DNA of 64,000 nt from Rhizobium lentis (GTDB lineage Bacteria; Pseudomonadota; Alphaproteobacteria; Rhizobiales; Rhizobiaceae), in assembly GCF_014200175.1 (NCBI RefSeq), contig NZ_JACHBD010000001.1, forward strand, positions 496,001 to 560,000, read 5' to 3'. This document shows, one piece after another, positions 1 through 8,640 of this stretch. Every line of letters starts with the position of its first letter. Position 1 is the first letter of the stretch. Made by a program: the position numbers and the translations under genes. Under the pieces are notes generated by a model. It did not search any database. It saw only the letters and a list, made by a program, of their open reading frames with translations, and was not told where the DNA came from.

Positions 1-582
1 GGCTGCAGCGTGCTGGACATCGGCTGCAACGCTGGGTTCTACTCGCTTGAAATGAAAAGAAGAAAGGCCGGGCGGGTCGTCGGAATCGACTCTGACCCCC
101 GTTATCTCAGGCAAGCCGAGTTCGCAGCCAGACAGATAGGTGAGGATATCGAATTCAAGCTGATGTCGGTCTACGAGGTGGAAAAACTGAAGGAGAGATT
201 TGATCTGGTCCTTTTCATGGGTGTTCTTTATCACCTGCGGCATCCGCTACTGGCGCTCGACCTTTTGCATGAGCATGTCGTCGGCGAAAAGATGCTGTTT
301 CAATGCATGCAGCGGGGGGAAGAGGAAGTCGCCGAGCTCAGCGAAAATTACGACTTCTTCGACGCGGCGATTTTTGAGCAGCGCGGCTTTCCCAAGGTTT
401 ATTTCGTGGAAGAGCGGTACGCTGGCGATCCCACCAACTGGTTCATTCCGAACAAGGCGGCCGTCGAAGCAATGCTGAGAAGCGCCGGGTTTGTCATTCG
501 TGCCAATCCCGAACGCGAAGTTTATCTGGTGGAACGTGGAACCCGCCACCCGATGGCGGAAGCACCCCCGATGCTTGGCTGA
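1..582 (+). CDS. SAM-dependent methyltransferase, 5' end cut by window
   Basis: The reading frame is already open at base 1, so the true start lies upstream; 193 residues are visible. The motif VLDIGCNAGFYS is SAM-binding motif I, followed by an acidic GIDSD strand and an LVLFMGVLYHLRHP post-motif segment, typical of class I Rossmann methyltransferases. The overall pattern resembles the TIGR04290 type and is related to CmoB-like methyltransferases; I recall that family from carbohydrate clusters next to the glycosidase family seen at 4.2 kb, but this is recollection. The substrate is unknown. It ends 30 bases before the convergent gene at 612-2360. Methyltransferase fold is secure; family name is moderately sure. 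Confidence 0.75.
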   Translation, partial: GCSVLDIGCNAGFYSLEMKRRKAGRVVGIDSDPRYLRQAEFAARQIGEDIEFKLMSVYEVEKLKERFDLVLFMGVLYHLRHPLLALDLLHEHVVGEKMLFQCMQRGEEEVAELSENYDFFDAAIFEQRGFPKVYFVEERYAGDPTNWFIPNKAAVEAMLRSAGFVIRANPEREVYLVERGTRHPMAEAPPMLG

Positions 583-611
583 TCAAATTTCCCTCCACCC
601 CACTTCAGCAG

Positions 612-2360
612 TCAGGGTCCAACCAATTCCGCCAAGCGGTCCAGGTAACGCTTTACGGTGCTTCCGATGCGCTCCGTCTCGGCGCAATCGGCGCTGGCTT
701 TCGCCTGCGACCATAGACCGATCTGGAAACCAAGATAACATGCCTCGAAAAACCTGAGTACATCGTCGCGCAAATCACAATCCGCTTCTCGACCGACGAG
801 ATTGGCGAGATGCTCGCGCTCCTCGCTCGAGAGTTGGAATTCCACGCATGCACCCGCGACGTCCCAGGCGATGTCCTGACACCCAATCAGATCGTGGGCC
901 GCATTGTGGTCGAGCGCATCCGTCTTCATGATGCGCCCGGCCGTGGTAGTCAGCCATTCCCATGGGTGAAGCCGGTTGTCCGTATCGACACGTCGCAATC
1001 GTCCAGACAGGCGGTCGGGCGTGTCTATCACGCGCCTCAATTTCGCTGCTGTATCCGGTCCTGCCGCTTCCACGACATTGAAAACAGCCATTTCGGAAAG
1101 TGTCTGTATCGACGCGCCGCCGTTTAGTGCCGGGAGGTGACGGGCACGAAAACCGAGGTAACGTCCGAGGTGATCCACGATGTGGTGCCGGGTTGGACCG
1201 CTATTGACGAGGGGTACTCCCTCCAGCCATTCCTCGACGATAAAGCCGTAACACGTGCCGGCAATCTTGGGAATGAAGCCAGCTTCGCTCAGCAACGAAC
1301 CTCGTCTTGCCTTCTCCGCGTCGCTGCCGCAAAGGCCGGCAAACTTGACATGCCATGCCCCGCCTTCGGCTTCCATCAGGAATTTGCGTTTTTCCATCTG
1401 CATAAAGCTCGGCGGCCAAGCTGACGGATCGCGATAGCGAACAGAACGCCATGCGCCGCCTGACAGGTCCCGCCAAGAGGATCTCGCCACTCCGACAACG
1501 TCGGCCGCCCATGTATGCAGACGATGTCTTGGGTCCTCGGCCTTGCTGGTAAAATCGTCGAAGCTGACAACATGCCGTGGCCGGTCTCGCCAACGGGTCC
1601 GGTGTGGCTCGCTTGCATGCGGGCCTGGTTCACCTGCGTGGCTCGGGAAGAAATGAAGCCGACCAGATGCTACACCGTTAGCCTGCAGCCAGTCCCCGAC
1701 GCAGCCGAATGAACTCCCCGACAGCCCTGGTCCTTCATCGACGATGGCAAAATCGGTTTCAGGATCCGCAAGAATGCGCCTGGAAAGAGCCGCTGTGACC
1801 TGTAGCTGCCGCTCGAAGGGGTGACCAGTTGGCCGTACCGAATAGGCAGGCTCGGCACCCAAGGCTGCGGAAACCAGAGCCGCAAGCCCGGTCCCGATGC
1901 TGCGTATGCCTATGACGACCGTTTTAGGCGTTAGATTTGAGATCGAAGCCGCCTCGATATAGCTCTCGGGATACAAGGCATAAAAGGCGTAACCCTCTGC
2001 ACGCTTCATCCGCACCGGATCGGCGCTGTCTAGAGACTCGAGTTCGGCTGCCCAATCCTCCTGGAAGGACAAAATCCCGGCAAATCCATTTCGCCAAGAG
2101 TGCATGATCGCGCGTGATTGCATGAGCAGAAATTTCGCGCCTGCGTCCTGAAGCTCGGACAGATCGTCCGCGCCTTTGCTTGCGAATTCCTGATCGGCTA
2201 ATCCCTGGACTAGTTCTCCAGTCAGGATGAAGGCTCGAACCAGGGTTTCGTGGCGCTCACGGCTTGGCTCCATTTCGGCGCAGGCCATCATCAGTCTTAA
2301 AATGGATGCGCGCACTGCTGCCGCGCTCTCGATGTGCTCGACATCACCATAGACAAGCAT
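612..2360 (-). CDS. Uncharacterised protein: phosphoribosyltransferase-like N-half, aminoglycoside-kinase-like C-half
   Basis: 582 residues. The start at 2360 has AGGAGG six bases upstream (2367-2372); an ATG eight codons further out lacks this. Residues about 149-163 (VVIGIRSIGTGLAA) and 207-218 (VDEGPGLSGSSF) resemble the strand-loop and PRPP-binding loop of type I phosphoribosyltransferases. From about 320 the sequence looks like an APH/choline-kinase fold: a strand with lysine (WHVKFAG), a hinge-like stretch (GFIVEEWLEGVPL) and a late motif KTDALDHNAAHDLIGCQDIAWD that could be a variant catalytic/metal loop. I do not recognise a named family. It diverges from the inositol-phosphate synthase gene and shares its 142-bp promoter region, which suggests a linked role in nucleoside or sugar-phosphate chemistry. 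Domain assignments are inference. Confidence 0.6.
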   Translation of the reverse strand: MLVYGDVEHIESAAAVRASILRLMMACAEMEPSRERHETLVRAFILTGELVQGLADQEFASKGADDLSELQDAGAKFLLMQSRAIMHSWRNGFAGILSFQEDWAAELESLDSADPVRMKRAEGYAFYALYPESYIEAASISNLTPKTVVIGIRSIGTGLAALVSAALGAEPAYSVRPTGHPFERQLQVTAALSRRILADPETDFAIVDEGPGLSGSSFGCVGDWLQANGVASGRLHFFPSHAGEPGPHASEPHRTRWRDRPRHVVSFDDFTSKAEDPRHRLHTWAADVVGVARSSWRDLSGGAWRSVRYRDPSAWPPSFMQMEKRKFLMEAEGGAWHVKFAGLCGSDAEKARRGSLLSEAGFIPKIAGTCYGFIVEEWLEGVPLVNSGPTRHHIVDHLGRYLGFRARHLPALNGGASIQTLSEMAVFNVVEAAGPDTAAKLRRVIDTPDRLSGRLRRVDTDNRLHPWEWLTTTAGRIMKTDALDHNAAHDLIGCQDIAWDVAGACVEFQLSSEEREHLANLVGREADCDLRDDVLRFFEACYLGFQIGLWSQAKASADCAETERIGSTVKRYLDRLAELVGP

Positions 2361-2436
2361 TCGGGTCCTCCTTCCTTGCCGCAATTCCTGCTCGAATTGG
2401 AGATCGTCAGACGTGATCGAAAAATTCGAAAACCCG

Positions 2437-2461
2437 GGAACCCCTGCGGTTCCCGCTTGTT
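2437..2461 (+). promoter_or_regulatory. Possible EcfG-type stress promoter before the inositol-phosphate synthase gene
   Basis: GGAAC at 2437-2441 is followed after 17 bases by GTT at 2459-2461, the spacing known for the alphaproteobacterial general stress sigma factor EcfG (GGAAC-N16/18-GTT). The same bases also form an inverted repeat (CGGGAACC / GGTTCCCG, 2435-2455), so a regulator site is an alternative reading. It lies 42 bases upstream of the start at 2503, which has a strong GGAGGGA ribosome site. Confidence 0.35.
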
Positions 2462-2502
2462 AGCTTTGTAGATGCCCCAGCAAGCAGCCCCTGGAGGGAG
2501 CC

Positions 2503-3606
2503 ATGCGTTCTAAATCCATTCGCGTTGGACTGGTGGGAGTTGGCAATTGCGCCTCGTCATTGGTGCAAGGAGTTACCTACTACAAGAACGCCCGGGAAAA
2601 CGAGCCGGTTCCAGGCCTGATGCACATCGATCTCGGTGGATACCACGTCCACGATATTGAGATATCTTCTGCCTTCGATGTCGCGGCTTCAAAGGTTGGG
2701 CGTGATGTCGCGGAAGCGATTTACGCCGAGCCAAACAACACCCAACGTTTCGCAGATGTCGCTCCGACTGGGGTCGAGGTGAAACGCGGCCGGACGATGG
2801 ATGGGATAGGCAAGTACCTTCGAGATCGAATCGAGGAATCCACGGCGCCTTCCGTTGATGTGGCGGAAATCCTTAGGCAAACCCGGACGGAAGTGCTGGT
2901 TTCCTATCTTCCCGTCGGCTCGGAAGAAGCAACGAAATGGTATGCCGAGCAGGCGCTGGCGGCAGGTTGCGCCTTTATCAACTGCATTCCGGTATTCATT
3001 GCCTCCAAACCGGATTGGCAGCAGAAGTTCGCTGCCCGAAAGCTGCCGCTCATCGGCGACGATATCAAAAGCCAGGTGGGGGCAACGATCGTCCACAGAA
3101 TGCTCGTCAATCTTTTCCGCGAACGGGGCGTCCATGTGGATCGCACCTATCAGCTCAATTTTGGCGGAAACACCGATTTTCTCAATATGCTGGAGCGCGA
3201 GCGGCTGGAATCAAAGAAAGTCTCCAAGACCCAGTCGGTCACCAGCCAATTGGATATTCCGCTTCCTCCAGACGATGTCCATGTCGGGCCAAGTGACCAC
3301 GTCCCGTGGCTCACCGATCGGAAATGGGCCTATATTCGTCTCGAGGGCACGACTTTCGGAGGCGTGCCGCTCAATGCAGAGCTCAAGCTTGAGGTGTGGG
3401 ACTCCCCCAATTCCGCCGGTGTGGTCATCGATGCAATACGCTGCGCGAAACTGGCCCTCGACCGAGGCTTGGGCGGAGCCCTGACAGGGCCGTCAAGCTA
3501 TTTCATGAAATCGCCGCCGCAACAATTCACCGATCACGAGGCCCGCCGTCGAACGCAGAATTTCATCGATGACCAGGAAGATGTTCTGCGCGGAGCCGCG
3601 GAATGA
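2503..3606 (+). CDS. ino1: myo-Inositol-1-phosphate synthase
   Basis: 367 residues, matching the compact actinobacterial/archaeal Ino1 type. It converts glucose 6-phosphate to 1D-myo-inositol 3-phosphate using bound NAD+. Visible marks are the N-terminal Rossmann loop [11 protein letters not shown] (residues 9-19) and the family block [15 protein letters not shown] (185-199), which carries a catalytic lysine, plus [12 protein letters not shown] after it. GGAGGGA precedes the start. The stop overlaps the start of the next gene by four bases, so the phosphatase at 3603-4202 is translationally coupled and may hydrolyse the product to free inositol. Such a synthase is unexpected in rhizobia, which are better known for consuming inositol. 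High confidence in family. Confidence 0.93.
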   Translation: MRSKSIRVGLVGVGNCASSLVQGVTYYKNARENEPVPGLMHIDLGGYHVHDIEISSAFDVAASKVGRDVAEAIYAEPNNTQRFADVAPTGVEVKRGRTMDGIGKYLRDRIEESTAPSVDVAEILRQTRTEVLVSYLPVGSEEATKWYAEQALAAGCAFINCIPVFIASKPDWQQKFAARKLPLIGDDIKSQVGATIVHRMLVNLFRERGVHVDRTYQLNFGGNTDFLNMLERERLESKKVSKTQSVTSQLDIPLPPDDVHVGPSDHVPWLTDRKWAYIRLEGTTFGGVPLNAELKLEVWDSPNSAGVVIDAIRCAKLALDRGLGGALTGPSSYFMKSPPQQFTDHEARRRTQNFIDDQEDVLRGAAE

Positions 3607-4202
3607 CGGCAACGTACTTCCTTGTCCGCCACGCCGCGCACGACAATGTCGGGAATTTTCTGGCGGGCCGTGCAGCTGGCATTACGCTTGGCGAAGCCGG
3701 TCGCGCGCAAGTTCAGCGTCTTGGGCAGAGGCTGCGCCGCGGGGACATCGATGCAATCTACACCAGCCCGCGCGAACGAACACTGGAGACGGCAGAAGGT
3801 ATCGCATCAGCCTGCGGTCTGGCTCTGCCGCAAACAGACGCGGCTTTGGACGAGGTGAACTTCGGCGACTGGTCCGGTAAGACGTTCGAAGTTCTCAATG
3901 ACGATCCCCGCTGGCGCCGCTGGAACACCACACGCAGCCTCACCCGCACGCCGGGAGGCGAGACAATGCTGGACGTCCAAACTCGGATTTTCGGCCTTAT
4001 GGAGACTTTGGCCAGCGGCGGTAACGATCGGCGGATAGCCCTGGTGTCTCATGCCGATGTCATTAAGGCGGCTGTGAGTCATGTTCTGGGACTGCCGATC
4101 GATGCTTGGCCTAGATTTGATATTGCACCTGCCTCCGTCACGACGGTTGTGATTGGCGACTGGGGTGCAAAAGTGATGACGCTCAACGAAGTGACCTTTT
4201 AG
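3603..4202 (+). CDS. Histidine phosphatase superfamily protein (phosphoglycerate-mutase-like)
   Basis: 199 residues. The N-terminal motif is LVRHAAHDN, a variant of the usual LVRHGxT in which alanine replaces glycine after the catalytic histidine. [13 protein letters not shown] supplies the second arginine, EVNFGDWSG is the acid-bearing segment, and [10 protein letters not shown] provides the second catalytic histidine, so the enzyme looks active. Start overlaps the stop of the inositol-phosphate synthase by four bases (ATGA). Given the coupling, dephosphorylation of inositol phosphate or of a downstream sugar phosphate is a reasonable inference; the family acts on many phosphoesters and the substrate cannot be read from sequence. 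Confidence 0.85.
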   Translation: MTATYFLVRHAAHDNVGNFLAGRAAGITLGEAGRAQVQRLGQRLRRGDIDAIYTSPRERTLETAEGIASACGLALPQTDAALDEVNFGDWSGKTFEVLNDDPRWRRWNTTRSLTRTPGGETMLDVQTRIFGLMETLASGGNDRRIALVSHADVIKAAVSHVLGLPIDAWPRFDIAPASVTTVVIGDWGAKVMTLNEVTF

Positions 4203-4235
4203 CCCGTCCGTTAATTCCTGCCACGGGGAAGTCAG

Positions 4236-5207
4236 ATGATCGAAGCTGCAATGATCTGGAACGAGCCGAACAACAAATCGCACTGGGATCCTGAGATCGA
4301 TCCTGAATGGAGCCTGTTTGCGCAAATGGCGATCCTCGCTGCCGACGCCATCGCAGCCAAGAATCCGGAACTGACGAAGGTGCTCGGCGGTATATCGCCA
4401 ATCGACCCCTTCTTCATCAGCCGCATGAAGAATTACGGCGTGCTCGATCACCTGGACGCGGTCGCGTTGCATGGTTTCCCGCTCGACTGGAACCTCTGGC
4501 AAATTCATGAGTGGCCGGAGAAGATCAACGAAATACGCGCTGTCACCGATCTGCCGATCTGGGTCAGCGAAGTGGGTGTCTCGACCTTCGGTGCGGAGGA
4601 AGTGCAGCTGTGGGGTCTGCAACGAACTGCCGAATTGCTCAAGGGTAAAGTCGAGCGCTGCCAATGGTACAGCCTCTACGACCTTCCCCGATCATGGGAG
4701 GCAACAACGCGTCATCGCGAAGCCGAAGGCTCCTCCTACTATCGGCACTACTATATGGGCATTCTGCGCGAAGACGGAACGCCAAAACCGGCGCTTGAGG
4801 AGTTTGCCAAGCACACCCCGGATTTGGGGCTGGTGCAATGGTTCCACTTCGAAGACCCGCGGCTGGATGAGGCCGCTGCCTGGATGAGGCGTTTGGGCGT
4901 GAAATCTGTGCGCACCGGGCTTTCCTGGGCGGACCGATTTCGGCTCAACGCCCTCGATTGGTTCGACCGACAGATGCGGGCTCTTGAAGACTTCGACGTA
5001 ACGGTGACATTCTGCTTTACGCCGGAGCATAGAGGTATTGCGCCGCACCATACCAGCGCGCCCCTGGTGCCTGAAGAATTCGCCGGGTTCTGCGAAGAAA
5101 TGGTCGAACGTTACGCACCGCGACAGGACAGTGGATATGTGTCGCGCGGTGCCAAGTCAGCCCGGCTACTGGGGCTTGAATCACGTGCGTCCCTCGGAGC
5201 CGGCTAA
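4236..5207 (+). CDS. Glycoside hydrolase of beta-xylosidase (GH39-like) type, apparently circularly permuted
   Basis: 323 residues, no signal peptide. MIWNEPNNKSHW at residues 6-17 is the acid/base strand of clan A glycosidases (Glu10), and PIWVSEVGVSTFG at 108-119 carries the likely nucleophile (Glu112). In ordinary family members about 150 residues of early barrel strands precede WNEPN. Here a matching segment lies at the C-terminus: LGVKSVRTGLSWADRF (220-235), a helix, VTVTFCFTPEHRG (255-267), EEFAGFCEEMVERYAP (280-295). That order implies circular permutation. The final 28 residues look unrelated and overlap the convergent gene by 27 bases. It follows the phosphatase by 33 bases, so one operon with ino1 is likely. 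Confidence 0.75.
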   Translation: MIEAAMIWNEPNNKSHWDPEIDPEWSLFAQMAILAADAIAAKNPELTKVLGGISPIDPFFISRMKNYGVLDHLDAVALHGFPLDWNLWQIHEWPEKINEIRAVTDLPIWVSEVGVSTFGAEEVQLWGLQRTAELLKGKVERCQWYSLYDLPRSWEATTRHREAEGSSYYRHYYMGILREDGTPKPALEEFAKHTPDLGLVQWFHFEDPRLDEAAAWMRRLGVKSVRTGLSWADRFRLNALDWFDRQMRALEDFDVTVTFCFTPEHRGIAPHHTSAPLVPEEFAGFCEEMVERYAPRQDSGYVSRGAKSARLLGLESRASLGAG

Positions 5208-6611
5208 ACCCAGGCTCTGGGCTATCCGCCCGATCGGTCCTCGGGAATAAGCGACCCCCTGATAGCATGCCAAGGCAGCACGAGCCCACACAATGTAAAG
5301 TCTGGGGCTACGCAAGAAAACGGCCATTGAAAAGACGCGATGACTCCAGAAGCTGATCCAATAGCGCATGATATAAACCGCCATGCGCTGACGAGACAGA
5401 CCCTGGCGGCAGGCATGGACGCGTTTTCGCGGGCGCATGCCCATACGAGGCCAGGTCAGCCGGAATGCGAGACCCTCGCGACGCTGGCGGAATCCGGCGG
5501 CCTGGGTGGCTATTACAAAGTCGGAATTGACATGAGAGAGTACGATCCTCTTCTGATCGATCCCCGCATGGATCGCATCCAGAAGTATTGTTGAGCGGAC
5601 GATCACAACGTTCGTTCCTCTTCCATCAGAGGAGTAGGGCTCCTTCCAGGCATCGCCGAAAGCGATATCCGCCGTTTCTGCAACGACGTCATCGCAGAAA
5701 TTGCAGGCGGAGTTCTGAAAAAAGCCGGCACCCCAGTCCCCATCGACCAGATGCCACCAGTCCTGGGCACACCTCTCTCCGTTTTCGAGTGTCAGCTCAG
5801 CCCGATACCAGTTCGCAGGCCGATCCTGGGCTTTCTTCCTGTAGTCGAGCCGCTTAACCTTCCCGATGTCCTGCCCCATCTGCCATGCGAAGCTCTCGGC
5901 CATGCGTGCGCTTTTCATATGGCCGCAAAACAACCCAAGCGTGAAGGCAATTCGCTCCTTCAATATTGGGTCATCGGCACAGGCCAGGCGCACCGCCTTG
6001 ATGAAACAGGGAATGCCAACCACGGCATACCGGCCGGGCGCCTCGCGCATGGACTGAAGCACTCCGGAAAGCTCGATCGGATAATACCGAGATTTGGCGC
6101 CCGCCTGAAGCTCCTGCAGATTTCGTGACAGCGAGTAGTGAAACAGGCGCCCTTCCGATCGCGGATCATCGCTCTCCTTGACGTGAGCGACACCGTCGAC
6201 AAGCCCCAGGCGCAGCAGTTCAGCCGCCACCCAGGTGACCATGCCGCCGGAACTGCCGTTCGAACGATATTCGCCTTCCTCGACATGGCCGACAAAAGCA
6301 GCTTCGTAGCGCCCCAAAAGAGGGTCTCGGTTTTTCGCACGGGAGAAATACTCGGCCGCCAATTCGTCCTCGTCCCGAGCCACCGGCGAAAACGGGCAGA
6401 TTCGGGCAAACTCCTTATCGCGGCCCCGCAACCAAGTCTTCGGACCGGTCGGCTTCATCTGCCCGTACCGATCGAGTTCCATGTGCACATCAGGTCTCGC
6501 TGACCTTGCGACACAGGAGCCGCAGCCGATGCAGAAACCGGAGCCTGCAATATCGCTGGGAGCGATGCCCGGCGTGAGCCGATTCTGTTGACCGGAGCTA
6601 TTGCAAGGCAT
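5181..6611 (-). CDS. F420 hydrogenase/dehydrogenase beta-subunit-like iron-sulfur protein
   Basis: 476 residues from the ATG at 6611, which overlaps the upstream pyruvyl transferase by 14 bases; more distal starts would bury the start inside that gene. The N-terminal CIGCGSCVARS is a 4Fe-4S-like motif whose usual fourth cysteine is serine, followed by ICPFSP. SNGSSGGMVTW and CNFCDDVVAETADIAFGDAW are hallmarks of the N- and C-terminal domains of the FrhB/FpoF family. Rhizobia are not known to make coenzyme F420, so another electron carrier or flavin is likely. Family members often sit beside polysaccharide pyruvyl transferases in capsule clusters, as here. The last 60 residues include a hydrophobic, basic tail with no family match that I recognise. 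Confidence 0.8.
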   Translation of the reverse strand: MPCNSSGQQNRLTPGIAPSDIAGSGFCIGCGSCVARSARPDVHMELDRYGQMKPTGPKTWLRGRDKEFARICPFSPVARDEDELAAEYFSRAKNRDPLLGRYEAAFVGHVEEGEYRSNGSSGGMVTWVAAELLRLGLVDGVAHVKESDDPRSEGRLFHYSLSRNLQELQAGAKSRYYPIELSGVLQSMREAPGRYAVVGIPCFIKAVRLACADDPILKERIAFTLGLFCGHMKSARMAESFAWQMGQDIGKVKRLDYRKKAQDRPANWYRAELTLENGERCAQDWWHLVDGDWGAGFFQNSACNFCDDVVAETADIAFGDAWKEPYSSDGRGTNVVIVRSTILLDAIHAGIDQKRIVLSHVNSDFVIATQAAGFRQRREGLAFRLTWPRMGMRPRKRVHACRQGLSRQRMAVYIMRYWISFWSHRVFSMAVFLRSPRLYIVWARAALACYQGVAYSRGPIGRIAQSLGLAGSEGRT

Positions 6612-7659
6612 GGCTGAGATAGGCGTTGGATGTATCGCGCAGCGAAGATATCCGCTGCGAAATACCCGGAGGGAGCGGGTTGCCGAGGATAACATCCAGA
6701 TTCGAGAGGGTCGTATCTTCGGTCAGAACATGATGTTCAGCTCGGACGAGCCGCGTCAGGTCGCGAATCTTGTTGGAGCGGTAATCGGAGAAGACACATG
6801 CAAACGGCTTCTCGTTGACAAGCGAGAACACGCATCCATGGAAAAAGTTCGTCACGACAGCCTTTGCTTCGGAAATGAAGCTGGCGAAGTCCTCCGGGCC
6901 GGCATCAATCCATTGCTCGTCGGCCCAGTCGTTCCGATAGCCGATGCTGACAAGCGGATAGTCACGGTCTCCTGCCCATCGGCGCACGGTATCCTGAAAC
7001 CATGTGGGAAAACTGTGCCCGTAGACGGCTATATAGGAGGCCGCCTCCCCGTCATCCCTGCTCGCCTTCATCGTCAGCGGAAATTGCAGGCACGGGTCGA
7101 GAACCAGTTCGGGCTCCAGTCCCAATGTCTCGCGAATGATCCGCTCCGAATGCAGGTCCCGGACCGAAATATGAGAGAACTTTCGCAGCTTTTCCGCCCA
7201 CCCCTCCAGTCGCGCCGATGAGGCCAGACTTCCAAAGGTCGCGGCATAGGAGACAATTCGCCGGCATCGCAGGCCGTCTCCATAGAACACTGGATAGCCC
7301 CCGTACCAGGGATGGCGAAGGTTCCACACCTCATCGCTGCCGACGACTATGAGCGAATAATCGTCCATTGCGGCTGGGTTCTCCAACGGAAATGACGGTG
7401 AAAGAGGCAAGCGGGCGAACGATTGAAAGAATTTCCGCATCTTCGCTTTGTAGAGCGGGTAATCTTCCGTCACCGTTGCGGCAGGAAGCAGCGGTTGCAA
7501 CGCGCATCGCCATTCCGCCCGGTTTACGCGATCGGACATGTGTTCCAGTAACACGGCCTCCACACCCATGGATGCGAGGCCTTCGGCCAAACAGCGAGCC
7601 TGCCAATAGGAGCCGTAGTTTATACAGCGATGAAAGGTTAGAATTCCGACCTTAGACAT
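6598..7659 (-). CDS. Polysaccharide pyruvyl transferase family protein
   Basis: 353 residues. The N-terminus MSKVGILTFHRCINYGSYWQ is the nucleotide-fold opening of the CsaB/WcaK-like family, with IVVGSDEVWN and YAATFGS typical of the N-terminal half. FISEAKAVVTNFFHGCVFSLVNEKPF corresponds to the conserved T-xx-FHG segment seen in the donor-binding half. These enzymes transfer pyruvate from phosphoenolpyruvate to a sugar as a ketal, although some members act on other glycans. It is the first gene of a two-gene operon with the F420-like protein. Acceptor glycan is unknown. Confidence 0.85.
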   Translation of the reverse strand: MSKVGILTFHRCINYGSYWQARCLAEGLASMGVEAVLLEHMSDRVNRAEWRCALQPLLPAATVTEDYPLYKAKMRKFFQSFARLPLSPSFPLENPAAMDDYSLIVVGSDEVWNLRHPWYGGYPVFYGDGLRCRRIVSYAATFGSLASSARLEGWAEKLRKFSHISVRDLHSERIIRETLGLEPELVLDPCLQFPLTMKASRDDGEAASYIAVYGHSFPTWFQDTVRRWAGDRDYPLVSIGYRNDWADEQWIDAGPEDFASFISEAKAVVTNFFHGCVFSLVNEKPFACVFSDYRSNKIRDLTRLVRAEHHVLTEDTTLSNLDVILGNPLPPGISQRISSLRDTSNAYLSHALQ

Positions 7660-7962
7660 TTGGCCCCTGAAGTAGATCGACTATTTCCACTAACCGAGCA
7701 ACTCAAGTTACGTTCCCAACAAACCGAAAGAGCACCTTCTAGTTCAAGATCAGATGTTTTGCTGAGCCGCAATTCGCATAGAGCGGGCAGCGCGGCCATC
7801 GCTGATTGAGGTGACCACCACCCCAGCCGGTGTTCGACTGGCGGCAGCATGAGCTCCTCGCAGCTCCTCTGGCCGCGCCAAATCTTACCAATCCGTATGT
7901 TGTGGCCGCGGCATCCCGTCGGTTAGGTATTGGCCTCCACAGCTGCGGGAACGATCAGGCTG
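7660..7962. other. Divergent intergenic region, no gene seen
   Basis: 303 bases between the outward-facing pyruvyl transferase and response regulator genes. I see no coding frame with a ribosome site and no strong hairpin. It must hold both promoters, but I could not assign -35/-10 boxes with confidence. It marks the boundary between the carbohydrate island and the two-component system. Confidence 0.5.
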
Positions 7963-8640
7963 ATGAAAATCCTGCTTATCGAGGACGATGCCAAGACATC
8001 GGATTACGTCTCCAAGGGCTTTTCGGAGGCGGGCCATGTCTGCGATGTGTTCGCCGATGGCCGCGACAGCCTCTTTCAGGCGCAGCGGGAAGCCTATGAC
8101 GTCATCGTCGTCGATCGCATGCTGCCGGGCCTCGACGGTCTTGCGATCGTCCGCTCGCTGCGCGCCGCCAAGGTCGGCACGCCGGCGCTGTTTCTGACCT
8201 CGATCGGCGGCGTGGACGATCGCGTCGAGGGGCTGGAAGCAGGCGGCGATGATTATCTGGTCAAGCCCTTCGCCTTCTCCGAGCTTCTCGCCCGCGTGAA
8301 TGCCCTCGGCCGCCGGCCGCCAGTGCAGGAGCAGAAGACCGTCCTGAAAGTCGCCGATCTCGAGCTCGATCTCATCCGGCGCGAGGCCCGCCGCGCCGGG
8401 CAGATTATCGAGCTGCAGCCGCGCGAATTCACCCTGCTCGAAGTGCTGATGCGCGGCGAAGGCCGGGTCATCACCAAGACGATGCTGCTGGAGCGGGTCT
8501 GGGATTTTCACTTCGACCCGAAGACCAGCGTCGTCGAGACCCATATCAGCCGGCTGAGGGCAAAGGTCGACAAGCCCTTCGAAACGCAGCTTCTGCACAC
8601 AGTCCGCAACACCGGATACAGCCTGCATGCGCCTCGCTAA
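7963..8640 (+). CDS. OmpR/PhoB-family response regulator
   Basis: 225 residues from ATG 7963, where the receiver domain begins correctly with MKILLIEDD. The receiver has the acidic pair at Asp8-Asp9, phospho-acceptor Asp51 in VVDRMLPG, the switch threonine in LFLTS, and lysine in YLVKPF. The C-terminal winged helix spans about 125-222, with LQPREFTLLEVLM, RVITKTMLLERVWDFHFDP and VETHISRLRAKVD. It closely resembles regulators paired with heavy-metal or envelope-stress kinases. Its stop lies inside the start of the kinase gene (14-base overlap), so the pair is co-translated. Confidence 0.93.
   Translation: MKILLIEDDAKTSDYVSKGFSEAGHVCDVFADGRDSLFQAQREAYDVIVVDRMLPGLDGLAIVRSLRAAKVGTPALFLTSIGGVDDRVEGLEAGGDDYLVKPFAFSELLARVNALGRRPPVQEQKTVLKVADLELDLIRREARRAGQIIELQPREFTLLEVLMRGEGRVITKTMLLERVWDFHFDPKTSVVETHISRLRAKVDKPFETQLLHTVRNTGYSLHAPR

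Noticed and set aside
2435..2455. Terminator hairpin between divergent genes
   Set aside because: There is no T-run and neither flanking gene ends here; an operator or stress promoter fits better.
5104..5207. A frameshift near the C-terminus of the permuted glycosidase
   Set aside because: The last 28 residues look unlike the family, but no alternative frame gives a better continuation; the end may simply be divergent.
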